Source: Talinum fruticosum (Eukaryota > Streptophyta > Magnoliopsida > Caryophyllales > Talinaceae). From it: DNA of 64,000 bases. The stretch spans positions 124,001-188,000 of the forward strand of contig JAITYX010000065.1 in assembly GCA_021018815.1 (NCBI GenBank). The letters are read 5' to 3'. The number at the start of each line of letters is the position of its first letter. The first letter of the stretch is position 1. A program made the translations under genes and the position numbers. Shown here piece after piece: positions 10,770 to 22,776 of this stretch. Under the pieces are notes generated by a model, which saw only the letters and a program-made list of their open reading frames with translations, was not told the DNA's origin and made no database searches.

Positions 10770-11835
10770 TTAATTTTTAATTAAGAGGGCGAAACATAAA
10801 AATTTGAGTAGTGTATTTTTAATTATGTGCATTCATTAGATATCATGAATTTAGCAACCTTTGAACTAGTTTAAATATTATTTTGGACCCCTAGGAAAAG
10901 TTTATTCTATCCCCTACTTACCCTTTCTCGGAATGAGGCTCCCACTCGGATCCTAGGTGGGCCCAATTAGGATTGATTGCCTAAGGAAACGGTACCACTT
11001 CCTTCGTTGCACTCACTCTTGGGTCAAACCTTTTGGTTCACGGAGAAGCAACGAAAATTTTGGCTGATTATCCTTACGTGCCCCACACGGACGACCAAAT
11101 TCTCGGACTATGAGTCACTATGTATCCTACCTTTTGAACCTCTTTAGAAACTTCTAGGGTTAGTCCCTCGTCTACACTTCTGAATCATACTAAAATTCTC
11201 TTTATGCAGTCTAAGTAGTCACTACTCGTCGCCTAAAAGAGGTCTTACTAGACATCTCCTTTATCTTTAGTCGGTTTTTTTTTCTCATGTTTCATTTCCA
11301 TACTTCATTAGCGAAATCAAGTTCATTTCATATTAGATTAGCCCATTTACATTCATCTCATGTTAGGTGAGTCCGTACTTCATTAGACAAATCAAATTCA
11401 TTTCATATTAGATTATCCCGTTTGCATTCATCTCATGTTAGGTGAGTCCGTACTTCACCAAATCAAATTGATTTCATATTAGATTAGCCTATTTGCATTT
11501 ATCTCATATTAAGTAAGTCCGTGCTACATTAGCCAAATCAAATTCATTTCATATTAGTCCCTTTACATTCGTCTTATATTAGGAGAGTCCACATTCCATT
11601 TGCATTAGCCAAATAAAATTCATCTTTTATTAGGAAAGTTCGTTTTGCATTTGCATTTAGCTTAAAACAAATTCATCTCAAATATAATGCATTATCATTT
11701 AGTTAGAATAGAAAGCATCTTTTCTTTAAGATAAGTCATTCATTAGCTATATCATCATTTCAACTAAGTCATACATCATATCATCATCGCATTCCTTATG
11801 AGCATCCAAAAAAAGCATCCTTAGTTTCTTCGGTC
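10770..11835 (+). repeat. Leader of element A with ~50-bp tandem repeats
   Basis: Untranslated leader between primer site and gag. From about 11280 to 11700 it consists of degenerate tandem units of ~50-70 bp built on TTCATCTCATGTTAGGTGAGTCC and CATTAGCCAAATCAAATTCA. The same repeats, with different numbers and spacing, occur in the leaders at 47240-47870 (plus), 49190-49880 (minus) and 56680-57080 (minus). No coding capacity. Confidence 0.8.
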
Positions 11836-12101
11836 TCATGCTTAAGTCCCTTCCTCCCAAAAGTGATCTTCTCTCACATGGTCCTCGTCCTTTGAGTCGT
11901 AGAATAGGGAAGTCCACAGTAATTGGGTATCGTCGGAATTCGAGCTCTAAAAGATTAGAACGCCTCACCAAGGAGTTCGACACGTCTTCTTTTCTTTCCA
12001 CTCCACTGGTCTACACCGATACGACAAGTTACGGTGCACACTACGCCTGTCTCGGCCTATTCCTTACCATAAGACAAGTATCTAGAAAGAGTTCCCTTCC
12101 A

Positions 12102-13290
12102 ATGGATTTAAACCCGGAGCAGTCACTTAATCTCGGCTTGCTTAATGAGAATATAGCCGAGGTGGAAACTAGATTGAATGATCAAGAGGAGAAAATGTCA
12201 TCTATATCAAGGGATATTAAGACTATCATAAGGGCTATTGAGGACAAGTAAGAGAGATGAGGAAGCTGAGCATTTAAGAAGAGAAGAGGCATTGGTCCCG
12301 CCACCTCTACCTATCTTGTCTCCTCCAGAGAGCCCCAAACATGAATCCTCTAAGCGTGACTCTAAAACTCAACCTCGATCCACGTGTAGATCGGATAGAA
12401 CAGATGTTAAGGGAGTCATCCGTGTTCGTAATCACTACTTCAATCATAAGGGGTTCACTTCAATCCCTAAGGGTAGACTACCTCCTAAGTTTACCTTGCC
12501 TTATATTAAGTTCAAAGGTTCCGAGAATCCCCATCATCACGTACGTAACTTTTTAGGAGCAATGACTCGTTAAGAACATTACCGAAGACACTTACCACAT
12601 TGTCTTCCCTAGACATTCGACACCGATGTAATGAAGTGGTATAATGCGGTCGACCCACACAACGTTGCCAATCTGGACTGATCCGTGCAAAGAGTTCCTC
12701 CATCAATACTTCTATAACACTTATCTGCATGTTACCCTAAGAGACTTGGAATTAATTAAGCAAGGCCATAAGGAGAGCTTCACGAGTTCCTCACCCGATG
12801 GAAAGCAAAGGCTGCCCACATGGTTGATCAACCCTCCGAGAAAGACCAAGTTAGGTTCATCGTAAAAATCTCCAGACCTAATTACAATCAGCACCTCAAA
12901 TTCCTACCCATGATGAACTTTTCAACCCTTACGGATGTTGGTTTGTTGATAGAAGAAGAGTTGTCTACCGCGACCACAAAAGTCGTGACCGGGTATAGAG
13001 GTAATTATCATTCTAGAGATAAGAAAACCTTCAATACGAGTAATGTTAATAAGAGTGCAGATGTCATTGCCCTCAACAGGTATACCGACTACACTCCTAT
13101 TGATACTACTTACACTAAAGCCCTCGACCGTCTCTTGGAAAAGGGAAAGATAAAATTGCCACCCATTAGAGCAGTAATTAGAAACCGCAAAACAATCCGA
13201 AAATTGGGACGTGGAAAAATTTTACAAATATCATCGTGCACGAGGACACGACACCAAACAATGTTGGACATTCAAGAACAAACTTGAAAA
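12102..13290 (+). pseudogene. gag of element A, frameshifted
   Basis: Capsid-type protein of the Tat element. The start is taken at ATG 12102 (MDLNPEQSL), after which an acidic, probably coiled-coil segment (ENIAEVETRLNDQEEKM) is open to 12251. It continues in another frame (12238-12573) through a Pro-rich part and PPKFTLPYIKFKGSENPHHHV, the usual start of the retrotransposon gag domain. After stops, 12780-13287 gives the FLTRWKAKAAHM and HLKFLPMMNFSTL stretches. Near 13230-13290 a shifted frame has YHRARGHDTKQCW, the H/C motif at the end of Tat gag. At least three frame changes and several stops make it nonfunctional. Confidence 0.82.
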
Positions 13291-15380
13291 CATGTTTTGA
13301 TATGGCCAACTACTTTTTATAAGGCTGCCTAGAAACCAAGTAATAATAAAAATCCTTTTAGCGGGACCTTAGCCATTTTCATTAAACCCACTCCAGTCGG
13401 TGGGACCCGTCCATTTTTATCGTGGATGTTGATGAGTCTCGCGCCATTTCTTAGCGTACCTCCTTCGGATTCAAAAGTCCAGGGGTTATGGGTAAGTGAT
13501 GAAGAAGATGTCTACGAAACAAGAAGCAACAAAGTGACAACAATGGTGATGACTTCTAGGGCACACCACCCTTAGAAGAAGAAGACTTTTGGGAGACGCT
13601 AAAAGAACTGCAGTCCAATTCCTCACTAGATCCGGACGACATAATGCACCCTTGGGTCCACAACGGACTCAGGAAGCCCCAAAAGAGCCTGAAGCAACAA
13701 AAGAAGAAGATCCAATCCTTAAGTAACTCTAGAAATTAAAAGTCGATATCTCAATCTAGCAATTAATATCTCGCTTCCTAGAAATATAGATAGGCTTTAA
13801 TTGATTCACTCAGTAAGATTGAAGTCTCTCCCGAAAACCACGCTAGAGAAAGTGGTAGGATTGGTTAACGAGTGGGGATGGAACTATTACCTTTGATGAA
13901 AAGGATCTCCTGGAAGAAGGCATTGCACACAACAATGCCCTTTATTTAACCATAACTTGCATCAACAAGTTTGTTCCCCTAACCTTGGTAGACAATGTAT
14001 TAGCAGTAAATGTATGTCCCTAGAGAATTGCTAGAAGGTTAGGAATTAGGGAGCAACAACTCTCTAAACAGACTCGTCCATCTTTGAGCTTACAATAATT
14101 CCAAAAGAACAGTCTTAGGAACAATGACCTTGCCAATCAACATAGGGCCAATGGAAAGGAAAATTGAATTCCAAGTCCTAGATATCCCAACTACCTTTAA
14201 TTTACTCCTATGACGCCCTTGGTTACATGATCATCGAGCAGTGCCCTCTACACTCGCATCGGAAAGTTAAGATGATCATCAAAAGTCAAGTCATAACTAT
14301 CAACAAGGATAATCTTTGTGCTACTATTACTTTTAAAGAATCTATGGTTGAGATCAAACACGATGCTAATGACGAGGAACTATATGGATTCAAGACCATC
14401 GCTGCCTTAGAAAGGGATTAAGCACCTCTTAACTTCAATCCTTATGGCAACCCTAGTGTCCATTTGATGCTTAGGAAGAAGGGGTATTTTCCAGGTCTTG
14501 CTGTAGGCCAAAGGGCATACCACCCTACTTTTCCACCCCTTGAACCCACTATAACTACAACTTTGGGTTAGGCTATTAACCTACTGCTAAGGAAATAGCT
14601 CAAGCAAATTGGGAAATTCAAACTAAGAGGAATACACCTCACACGGTCCGCTCTATCAAGGCCTTTCCTTATACCGTGAACGGGCAATTTTTAAAAGCAA
14701 GAGATAACTTCCCTTATTATGGTTTTCCTGAGCCTTACCGTATCAAGGAAAAAGGCATCCTAGTACCAGGTTTGGAGATTTTCAATGACTCGTTATATTC
14801 GGAGAAGGAGGCACTCTACCTCCTTGAAAAGGAACAGTCCACACCAGATCGGACCAACCTCACTCGGTAATAATCTTTTCGGTCTTTTGTTTGGATAAGA
14901 GGGTAACCTAGAAGGGAATTCAGTCTTGGTACTATCATGAGTTATGTCGTACCCGCAGTTCGATCTGTCCGCATTCATCTTCGATATTGATATTGAAGGA
15001 TCTAAGCATGACTTGGATTAATGCCGAGGAGGGCCAAGAAGTCGCTGTCAACCTAGGAGCTCATCCTCCTTTTGAGTCTAGTACTAGGGCTTGTATTTCT
15101 CCTTCTGCTATTTGTAGTTCTTTTCCTAATTCTTTCAAATCTAGTTCCGTGTCTTCGGCTTCTAAGTCCGATGTACTCATTGGTTCATTCAATAAGGTGA
15201 ACCTTTCTGCTTACTCTTTGCCTCCTCTTACTTTCAATTGTTTTGCCTATAATGATGAAAAGAAATCCATAAAGAATTAATAAAATCTATCGAAGATCAT
15301 GAAAATTGCTCACCAAAAATAGAGGAAACATTAACAATTAATCGGGGTTAGTTGTTCAACCTCAAGAAGTTAAGATCGGG
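13291..15380 (+). pseudogene. Protease region and linker of element A, degenerate
   Basis: No long frame. Around 14190-14300, alternate frames resemble the RPWLHxxGAVPSTLHxKxKFII segment that follows the aspartic protease in Tat polyproteins. ORFs at 14227-14421, 14676-14870 and 14987-15280 are remnants of the protease-RT linker. I cannot see an intact D[ST]G active site. 13300-14190 gives only short pieces on the plus strand. Confidence 0.55.
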
Positions 15381-16560
15381 AAAACTTTGGATCCGGAAGA
15401 ACATAATCAATTTACTTCGCTCCTTACAGAGTTTATAGATGTCTTTTCATGGTCCTACAAAGACATATCGAGTATAGATTCAAGCATAGCAGAACATAAA
15501 ATTCCACTTAATGAAGATGATAAGCCAGTTAAGCGGAAGTTGAGGAGGATGAAACCCGAGTGGGCTTTGAAGATTAAGGAAAAGGTCCAAAAGCGATTAA
15601 AGGCTAGGTTCATTAAGATAGTTCACTATCCTCGGTGGGTAGCAAATAGTTCTGGTTCCAAAGAAAGACGGCACGGTTCGTATGTGTGTCGACTTTAGAG
15701 ATTTGATAAGGCCAGTCCCAAAGACTATTTTTGCTGCCTCATGCCGAGATCCTTGTAGATAATACAGTGGGTCATGTTTTGCGTTCGTTCATGCACGGTT
15801 ATGCTAGGTATAATCAGGTGAAGATGGCTGAAGAAGATATTGAAAAGATGACCTTCAAGCACTCAATGGGGACTTATCGCTATGTGGTGATGCCATTTGG
15901 GCTCAAGAATGCTCGGTGCAACGTATCGGAGGACAACAACAACCTTATTACATGACATGATCCACAAGGAAGATGAGTTTTACGTGGATGACATGATCAT
16001 AAAGTCTAAAGATAGGGCGGGGAACCTACCCAGCCTAAGGAAATCCTTCTAGAGACTCGGGAAATACAACCCGCACCTTAATCCTCAAAAGTGTGCCTTT
16101 GGAGTGACCTCGGGTCAACCGCTAAGCTATGTTGTTAGTCTTAGAGGAATTTAAGTTGATCCATCCAAGATCACAACCATTCAGGAGATCCCTCCGCCCA
16201 AGCACAAAAAAAGAGATAAGGGGTTTCCTAGAACGTTTACAATACATTAGTCGTTTCATATCAAAATTGACTATAGTATGTGAACTTATTTCCAAGAAGT
16301 TAAAGAAAGGATATGAGCCCATTTGGGATGCCGAGTGCCAATAAGAATTCGAGAACGTTAAGGAATACCTGGCTAATTCTCCAGTGCTAGTTCTACCTTA
16401 ACCAGGGAAACCATTGCTTTTGTATCTCACCACAACGAAACATGACTATGGGAGCCATGCTAGCTCAACAAGACGGGAAATAAGAGCATGCGATCTACTA
16501 TCTAAGTAAGAAATTCCTAGATTATGAGACTAGATGCATGCCATTAGAGAAGACATCATT
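15381..16560 (+). pseudogene. Reverse transcriptase of element A, degenerate
   Basis: RT of the Ty3/gypsy Tat type. 15387-15698 encodes FIDVFSWSYKDISSIDSS, IAEHKIPL and KRKLRRMKPEWALKIKEKV, characteristic of this lineage. 15731-15955 encodes the next block (DNTVGHVLRSFMHGY ... VMPFGLKNA). A further frame carries the catalytic box YVDDMI with both Asp codons intact (15981-15992). The thumb region follows at ~16030-16350 (CAFGVTSG; RGFLERLQYISRFISKLT). Frame changes occur near 15690, 15950 and 16110; stops elsewhere. Confidence 0.88.
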
Positions 16561-17400
16561 GGCACTAATCCGGGCTACTTAGAAGCTCGGACACTACACG
16601 TTAGCCCACACGGTGCATGTGGTAGCTCCTATGAATCCTATTAATTACATACTTGAGCAACCAACTACCGGTAGCAAGATAGCAGGATGGACTATCATGC
16701 TATCGAATTTGAACTCAAATTCATCCCTCAAAAGCAATCAAAGGAAGGATAGTGTTAGAATTCTTAGTTGATCTACCTATACGTGAATCGCAATCCGAAC
16801 ACCTTGACTTTCCGGATGAAGATATTTTACAAGTAGAGGTGGACGTTTGGACAATGTACTTTGATGGAGATTCTAATCGAAGGGCTTTGGAGTAAGGATT
16901 CTTCTAATCTCACTAGAGGGAGCACATATTCCCATTTCGGTCAAACTAGACTTCAAAGTCACCAACAACACCGCAAAATATGAAGCTTGCATCACGGGAC
17001 TTGAAGCTGCTACGGAGATTAGGGTTAAGAATATTAGGGTTTTCGGTGACTCCAATTGAATCATCAATTAGATTTCACAAAGGTGGAAGATACATAGTAA
17101 AGCCTTGGCACCCTACCAAGCATATCCGATAGAACTGTCCAATCAATTTAAGAACATCTCTTTCACTTACCTTCCTAGGGATGATAACAAATTCATGGAT
17201 GCATTAGCTAAGTTAGCATCATGATTAATATCCCTATAGGCATTCATTCAATGCCCGTCCACATTGAGCGATGGAATCACCCTACACACGTCCGCACGTT
17301 AGAATTGTCTAATACCGACCATACCAGTTGGTATCATGACATTTATCAATATTGGTTGCCAATTCTTCATCAATCAGGGGCAAATGTATAAGAAAACTAC
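16561..17400 (+). pseudogene. RNase H region of element A, degenerate
   Basis: 16840-17220 reads, with stops, as the RNase H of plant gypsy elements: WTMYFDGDSN at ~16850-16880 (first catalytic Asp in YFDG), NNTAKYEACITGLEAA (catalytic Glu) at ~16965-17010, VFGDSN (catalytic Asp) at ~17038-17055, and FTYLPRDDNKFMDALAKLAS at ~17160-17220. Tat elements often carry two RNase H-like domains; the remains at 16380-16640 (LLYLTT, SKKFLDYETR-like) would fit the first. No intact frame. Confidence 0.75.
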
Positions 17401-18412
17401 TTTTAGGATTAGCTTACTTTGTGTAAACCAACATAAAGCAAAGCATGTCATGGAAGAGATTCATGGTGGGGAGTGGACCGCATATGAATGGTAAGATGTT
17501 GGTCCAGAAAGTTCGGACACTCGGTTATTATTGGTCGACCATGGCGATAGACTGTCATGATTTTGTTAGAAGATTCCATAAATGTCGGTGTATGCAAATT
17601 TATAACCAACCACCATCATTTCTCACAACTTTAGCTTCACCTTGGCCATTCTTGGTTTGGGGAATTGAAATTATTGACAAGGTGACCCCTAAAGGAATAG
17701 GTAGTCATGAATTCGTATTAGTATCAATTGACTACTTCACAAAATGGGTAGAGGCGGCCTCTTCTACAGCTTTGACATCGAAACGGTAGCCAAATTTATT
17801 ACCCGGAATATCATCTGTCATTATGGGGTGCCCCATGAGCTAATTTGTGACCATGGTAGTCACTTTAAGAAAGAGGTAGCAGATTTGTTGGACAAGTACA
17901 TGATCAAACATCATAAATCGTCCCCTTATCGCCATCGGACCAATGGAGTAGTTGAAGCCGCTAATAAAAAAATTCATAAAATAGTGAAGAAGATGACAGT
18001 TACTTATAAGGATTGGCCCGATAAGCCGCCTTTCGCTTTATGGGGTTATCAAACTTCTATCGGAACCTCTACGAGAGCAACGCCTTACTCCTTGGTTTAT
18101 GGCTTGGAAGTAGTCCTTCCAAACGACATTCTAATTCCCTCCTTAAGGATAGTTGCTAAAAGCCAAATTTCGAAGCGAGAATGGGCTCAAGCGTGCTATG
18201 AAGAGTTAGTGCTATTGGATGAGAGGCGCCTCAACACCTTGCATAATGTCCAAATGTACCAAGCGCGTGTATCTAGGGCATTTAATAAGAAGGTTAAGCC
18301 TCAAAATTTACAAGTTGGAGATTTGGTCCTTAAGGAAATAAGAGCTCTAATTCAGGACCCAAGAAGGAAATTTAAGCCTAATTGGCAAGGTCCATTTGTA
18401 CTTAGTTAGATC
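17401..18412 (+). pseudogene. Integrase of element A, one frameshift, catalytic residues visible
   Basis: The best preserved domain. 17445-17789 encodes the zinc-binding end (HDFVRRFHKCRCMQIY) and the start of the core, ending VSIDYFTKWVEAA with the first catalytic Asp. The frame then shifts (overlap 17744-17789), and 17744-18409 continues with KFITRNIICHYGVPHELICDHGSHF (second Asp), RTNGVVEAANKKIHK (Glu), ALWGYQTSIGTSTRATPYSLVYG, and the C-terminal LQVGDLVLKEI and KPNWQGPFVL segment. The DDE triad is all present, but the frame change between the first and second Asp, and stops upstream, should block a full protein. A stop follows WQGPFVLS. Confidence 0.9.
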
Positions 18413-18955
18413 TTACCAGCGGAGCGGTGAAATGAACCGATTTGGATGGAGAAGAGATTTTCCAAGTATACAAACCTAGATCAACCGAAGAAATATTATG
18501 TCTAGCATGACCCTAGACAAGTAGGCCGAGCCCGGCCCAACCAAGCCAGAGCTATGGCAGGCGCCGGCCACCACCCAATTAATGGTGGACTGGCCGAGCC
18601 GCGTTCTTTGTTGGACTCGTAATTTGCTTTTAACTTTCGATTAGATGGTTCCCTTATTTACTTCCTGAACGGTCCAATTAGGCGGTCCATTCTTGTCTTT
18701 TATTTATTTTAAGGGCGGTCCATTTATTTATTTATACCTATAGGTGAACGATAAAATATAAAAGTATAGCATAATACCTGCTTTTATTTAATAATAGGTG
18801 AGTCTACTACTTACCCGAATACATAACTAATAAAGGGAAACAATTAAAAGCACAAGTACTTGTCAAATAACAATAAGATTGTTCGAAAGAAGTAAACTAA
18901 ACCTCTTTCTCTTTTTATTCTATTCTAAATTCTATTATATCCTAAGCCGTAGTCT
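18413..18955 (+). other. Post-integrase spacer of element A
   Basis: No ORF of note on either strand. 18413-18510 continues the pol tail in broken frames (LDGEEIFQVYKP-like). The rest is AT-rich, with short homopurine/homopyrimidine stretches. The opposite-strand ORF remains begin after it. Confidence 0.6.
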
Positions 18956-18959
18956 ATCT

Positions 18960-20060
18960 TTATTTTCTTTCCTTTCGGATCATTAGACTCAGCTCCTTCA
19001 TCCTGGATGCGTTCCTTCGCTTCTTTGATTCTGCGGGCTTTCCTTTCTTTAGCTTCCTTGGCTTTAGTTTCTCTTCACCGAATGCGTTCAGCCACCCGAG
19101 GGTTTATTTCGTGAAGTTGGAGAGCGGCAGTGCGCAGGGATAATTTCTTCAGGATCCAGCTCTCGGCTCTCACCGCCTTGCATCGTTGGGGATCCACTTC
19201 TATTATCCACTCTAGATAATAGGGAGAAACAAGCAGTATTGGGCGTGCCCGGAGGTGTCGAGCAACTTTGGCAAGTTCATCCAATATTCGAGCTAGGATC
19301 TAGTCCGCCTAGAGTTGCCAAATCCCTCAAACAGATAGAAAGTGGCAGGCCGGATGCAGTCCAAGTAAGGGAATTGTTTGCTCTCTTCCCATTTGCTGCA
19401 ACACACGGTCGGGGAAGTAGTAAGTGTTGCTTTTTAGGCCCGAGTAAGCATAGTACAAACGGATGTTGTATGGTGTGTGTCCTAAATCGGGGACACCTTC
19501 TAGTGCTCAATGTAGAATGCTATATCATTACCGTGATTTCGAGGTACTCCTCCCACCAAGAAGCTCGGTGATCGGCTACCACCTCTCCTCGTTTTCGCTA
19601 GCAAAAGTGTACGGCTAAGTATACATCGGCTTTCGGTGGAGACCGAATTACCTTTAAGTGCTCCATTTACCGAGATCCGCCAATCACAAATGCAAAATCA
19701 AAATAAGTGTCCTGCACAACCATAGTCCAATTATTTAGGCCCAACAGGAGAAAAATCAATAAAAAAAAATGGAGAAGCGACGAAAAAGAGAAAAGAGCAA
19801 AAGCTAGAAACTTTCGGCATGAATGGGTGGCGTTCCGGTCTCGATCGCGCCGGATAACCACTGTGTGGCCGGCACCGCCGACCGGTCCTCGCCACCTGGT
19901 CTCATCTGTCATTATGTGCTTACCTGCAATAACGGGGGCTCCCGAAGAAGTCCGCCTTAGCATTTGCTTCAACCCCGTCCAAGCCTATAATCGTCTCAAC
20001 AACTATCAAGGGGTTAGAGAACAAGAATTCTCTAATTGTTCAACTAAACACGAGTAGTGT
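18960..20060 (-). pseudogene. Antisense ORF remains in element A, C-terminal part
   Basis: On the minus strand, 19284-19075 encodes MDELAKVARHLRARP ... YYLEWIIEVDP ... LQLHEINPRVAERIR and continues after a stop into a very Lys/Arg/Glu-rich, helix-prone tail (~19070-18960: KERKARRIKEAKERIQDE). Similar basic tails end antisense ORFs described between integrase and 3' LTR in plant Tat elements. The minus ORFs at 19277-19510 and 19667-19972 may be further pieces or chance. No start or continuous frame can be assigned; the function is unknown. Confidence 0.4.
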
Positions 20061-21060
20061 CGCTGGTGCCATGTCCCAGTGATCTCCTACCAACAAGAAC
20101 CCACCTATCAAATAGGTGATAATGGCCCACTGCCTTGGAATGATAATTGCCTCGGAATAGGCATACATATGCCGATAATGCTTCATCAAGTTTGTCGATT
20201 TACTGCTTTTCGATAAGAATCCACCCTAGATTCTTATTGCTCGGCTTCAAGAGGTATTTGTACATCTCGTATAGGTTTTTAAATGAGTTGGATAATATTG
20301 GTTTTGTATGCCTATAGTTGCCTAATATGGCATTGAATTCTTCGGGCATGGGGCACGGTTCCTTATCCCTAAACCTAAAGATGTGATAGTGTGGGCCTAA
20401 AAGCCACGGCAGCCCTCAAGAAAGTCCAAGTAGACCTTCACTTGGCGTATGCTGTATAGGATATTCCGCCCATCATTTGACAATCCGAATCTGTCGATGT
20501 TACTCATCTCATGCATCCACTGGGTTAACTATGTCATGAAATTCATTATCTATTAGAGGGAAATAGAAGACACTCGGGTGCTCGCGGTTTTAGTTCGCGA
20601 AGGATTTTGTGCCCGGCACTTTTCGGGGACACAAGTGTGGATCCTATCTATAGGTGTTTTTCCTGAGTTTTTCGAGTCCTACTACAACTCGGTCACTACG
20701 ATCGTCAACACCCTGGTTTTCCCAGCTGGCGAGCGCCGGCCACCCAGTGGCTAGGCCACTGTTCACACTTTTCTTCGGCTCGAAGAATTCCTTAGGCTGT
20801 GTTCTTTTCTACCCCAACCCATTGCACCAACCGTGTTTGGGACCATGCACTTGAGATTTTCCTTTTTTTCTTTTTATTATTTTCTTTTGGGAGGAGTGGG
20901 GGCTAGTGCATTTTTTAATTTGTCTTTGTAAATTTCCCGAAGTCCTTTTGCATCATATTAAATAAAACAAAGAATTTCTTAGAATTGAGTCTTGCATTTC
21001 ATCCCATAAGAGTCCTCATTACAAAGCAAATACTAAATAAACAAACACCCTACAAGGGAC
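20061..21060. other. Unassigned part of the element A 3' region
   Basis: About 1 kb with no credible frame on either strand. The short ORF at 20654-20854 (plus) has no recognised motif. GC-rich patches (20700-20760) alternate with AT-rich sequence. Probably decayed antisense-ORF or intron-like sequence, because it lies between the two better preserved minus-strand blocks. Confidence 0.4.
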
Positions 21061-22702
21061 TCTCTAATCATCAATGGTGGAAGTAGCAAGGAATCTTCTA
21101 AGCATTGCCATTAGAATCATCGTTAAAGATATAATTCCCGAAGTCTTCTAAGACAGATGTGGAGAACCGACCACCTTCATCACCTTGATAAGAGCTACCC
21201 CGTGGTCCCAAGACTCGTGAAGCTTCATGGGTTGGCCCATTGTACGAAGACCGAGGGAATAAAGAGGATTTTCGTGATCTGTCGAAAGCCTGCGAGGGCA
21301 AGATGTTTAAGCTCTCCTCGGAAAAGCTAGGTCCCGCACCGAAGCACTAGGCCCGAAGTGCTAGGTCCCGCCTCGAAGTACTCCTATGATGCGCACGCCC
21401 CAAAGAACGTCGTGAAGAACCTTGTCTAACATTACTACTAGAAGGTGTTTGTTGACCGGATGCATGTGTTTGTGCCCGGGTCAACCAAGAAGACTACCGG
21501 AGGTAGGTACTCTAGATAGGCGCCTCTACAAGAATAAAAGAGCAATTAACAATCACTAAAAGCTCAATAAAATTAGCACTCCACCGATTAACGATGTACC
21601 CGAAAAGTAAGGAAGGATTGCCCGGTGAGGAAGTTCCGCATTCCTCGGAAAGCGGATTGAAGATTTATGGACATAGTCCGGGATTGTTCTCGAGTCATAC
21701 TATGAAAACCGATATTATGGTGTTAGTCAAAAATACTTTTAGAATGCAACTAAAAGCAAAGAGCACGAAAATTCTTACCCCTCGCCAATTCCTAGGGAAA
21801 GGATGCCCAACATATTCTTCTTCCGAGATTTCGGGAATTCTTACATAACGAGGAGATTCCCGGGGAAGAGTAACATCCACATCAAGACTTGGGACATGGA
21901 TGTCCGCCGAGTGTGAGCTGTCAAGAGATGGGATTAATTTCCACATGAGAAATTCAAGTCATGATAAGGAAAGAGTTAAGAACTCACCAGCTGGGTCATG
22001 ATATGTGCCGCATGGTGAGCATAGGATGTGGTCAAGTTTAGAAATGAGGTAAAAGGATACCCCATGATAGCAGCTACCTGCTCATTTGGGTGAAGAGAAC
22101 GATAGTAGAACGGAGGTGGATTGGTGGGACCAAATGGAGGCCATGTGTCGACCCGCATTTGAGGTGTGACCCTCTCCACAAGATACCAACAAAATTCAAA
22201 AGGACCTTCAAACAAGATCTTCCTTTCACTCAATTCTCGTGCCACAATGACACTTTGGGGAAATTAGAGTGGACCCAAGGATGAAAGTTGGCCTAAATTC
22301 AAGGTTTATCAAGAAATAAGCTAGCAAGAACAAAAGGTAGCAAGAAAACGGATGAAAAACAGTGAATATTTAAGCCTGGACTCCACCACAGGAAAAACCC
22401 CAGGTAGTGGCACAGGCCATGGGCAGGAGCAGAAAGCTAAAAGTGTGATAAAAAGTTCCCTTAAGCATATTTTGAGGCAAATTTTGAGATTAAAGAAGCA
22501 TACCGAGGTCACATGGTTAAGGGCTGATCCCAATAAGTCTAATCTGTGAATATTAAGCCGTTGAAGATAGACCTTAGCCCACGATACGGAGGCCGGAAAT
22601 AGGGGATGATTCGTTGAGGCGGGTGAGAGATGTGGGAAATATTCGTATAGCCATGGCTGCATTTTGATAAAACAAGTAAGATTTTTTTATCCACACAAGA
22701 TA

Positions 22703-22776
<74 letters not shown>

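Noticed and set aside
19707..20057. 116-codon plus-strand ORF
   Set aside because: It overlaps minus-strand ORF remains, has no pol or gag motif, and lies after the integrase stop. Considered a chance frame.
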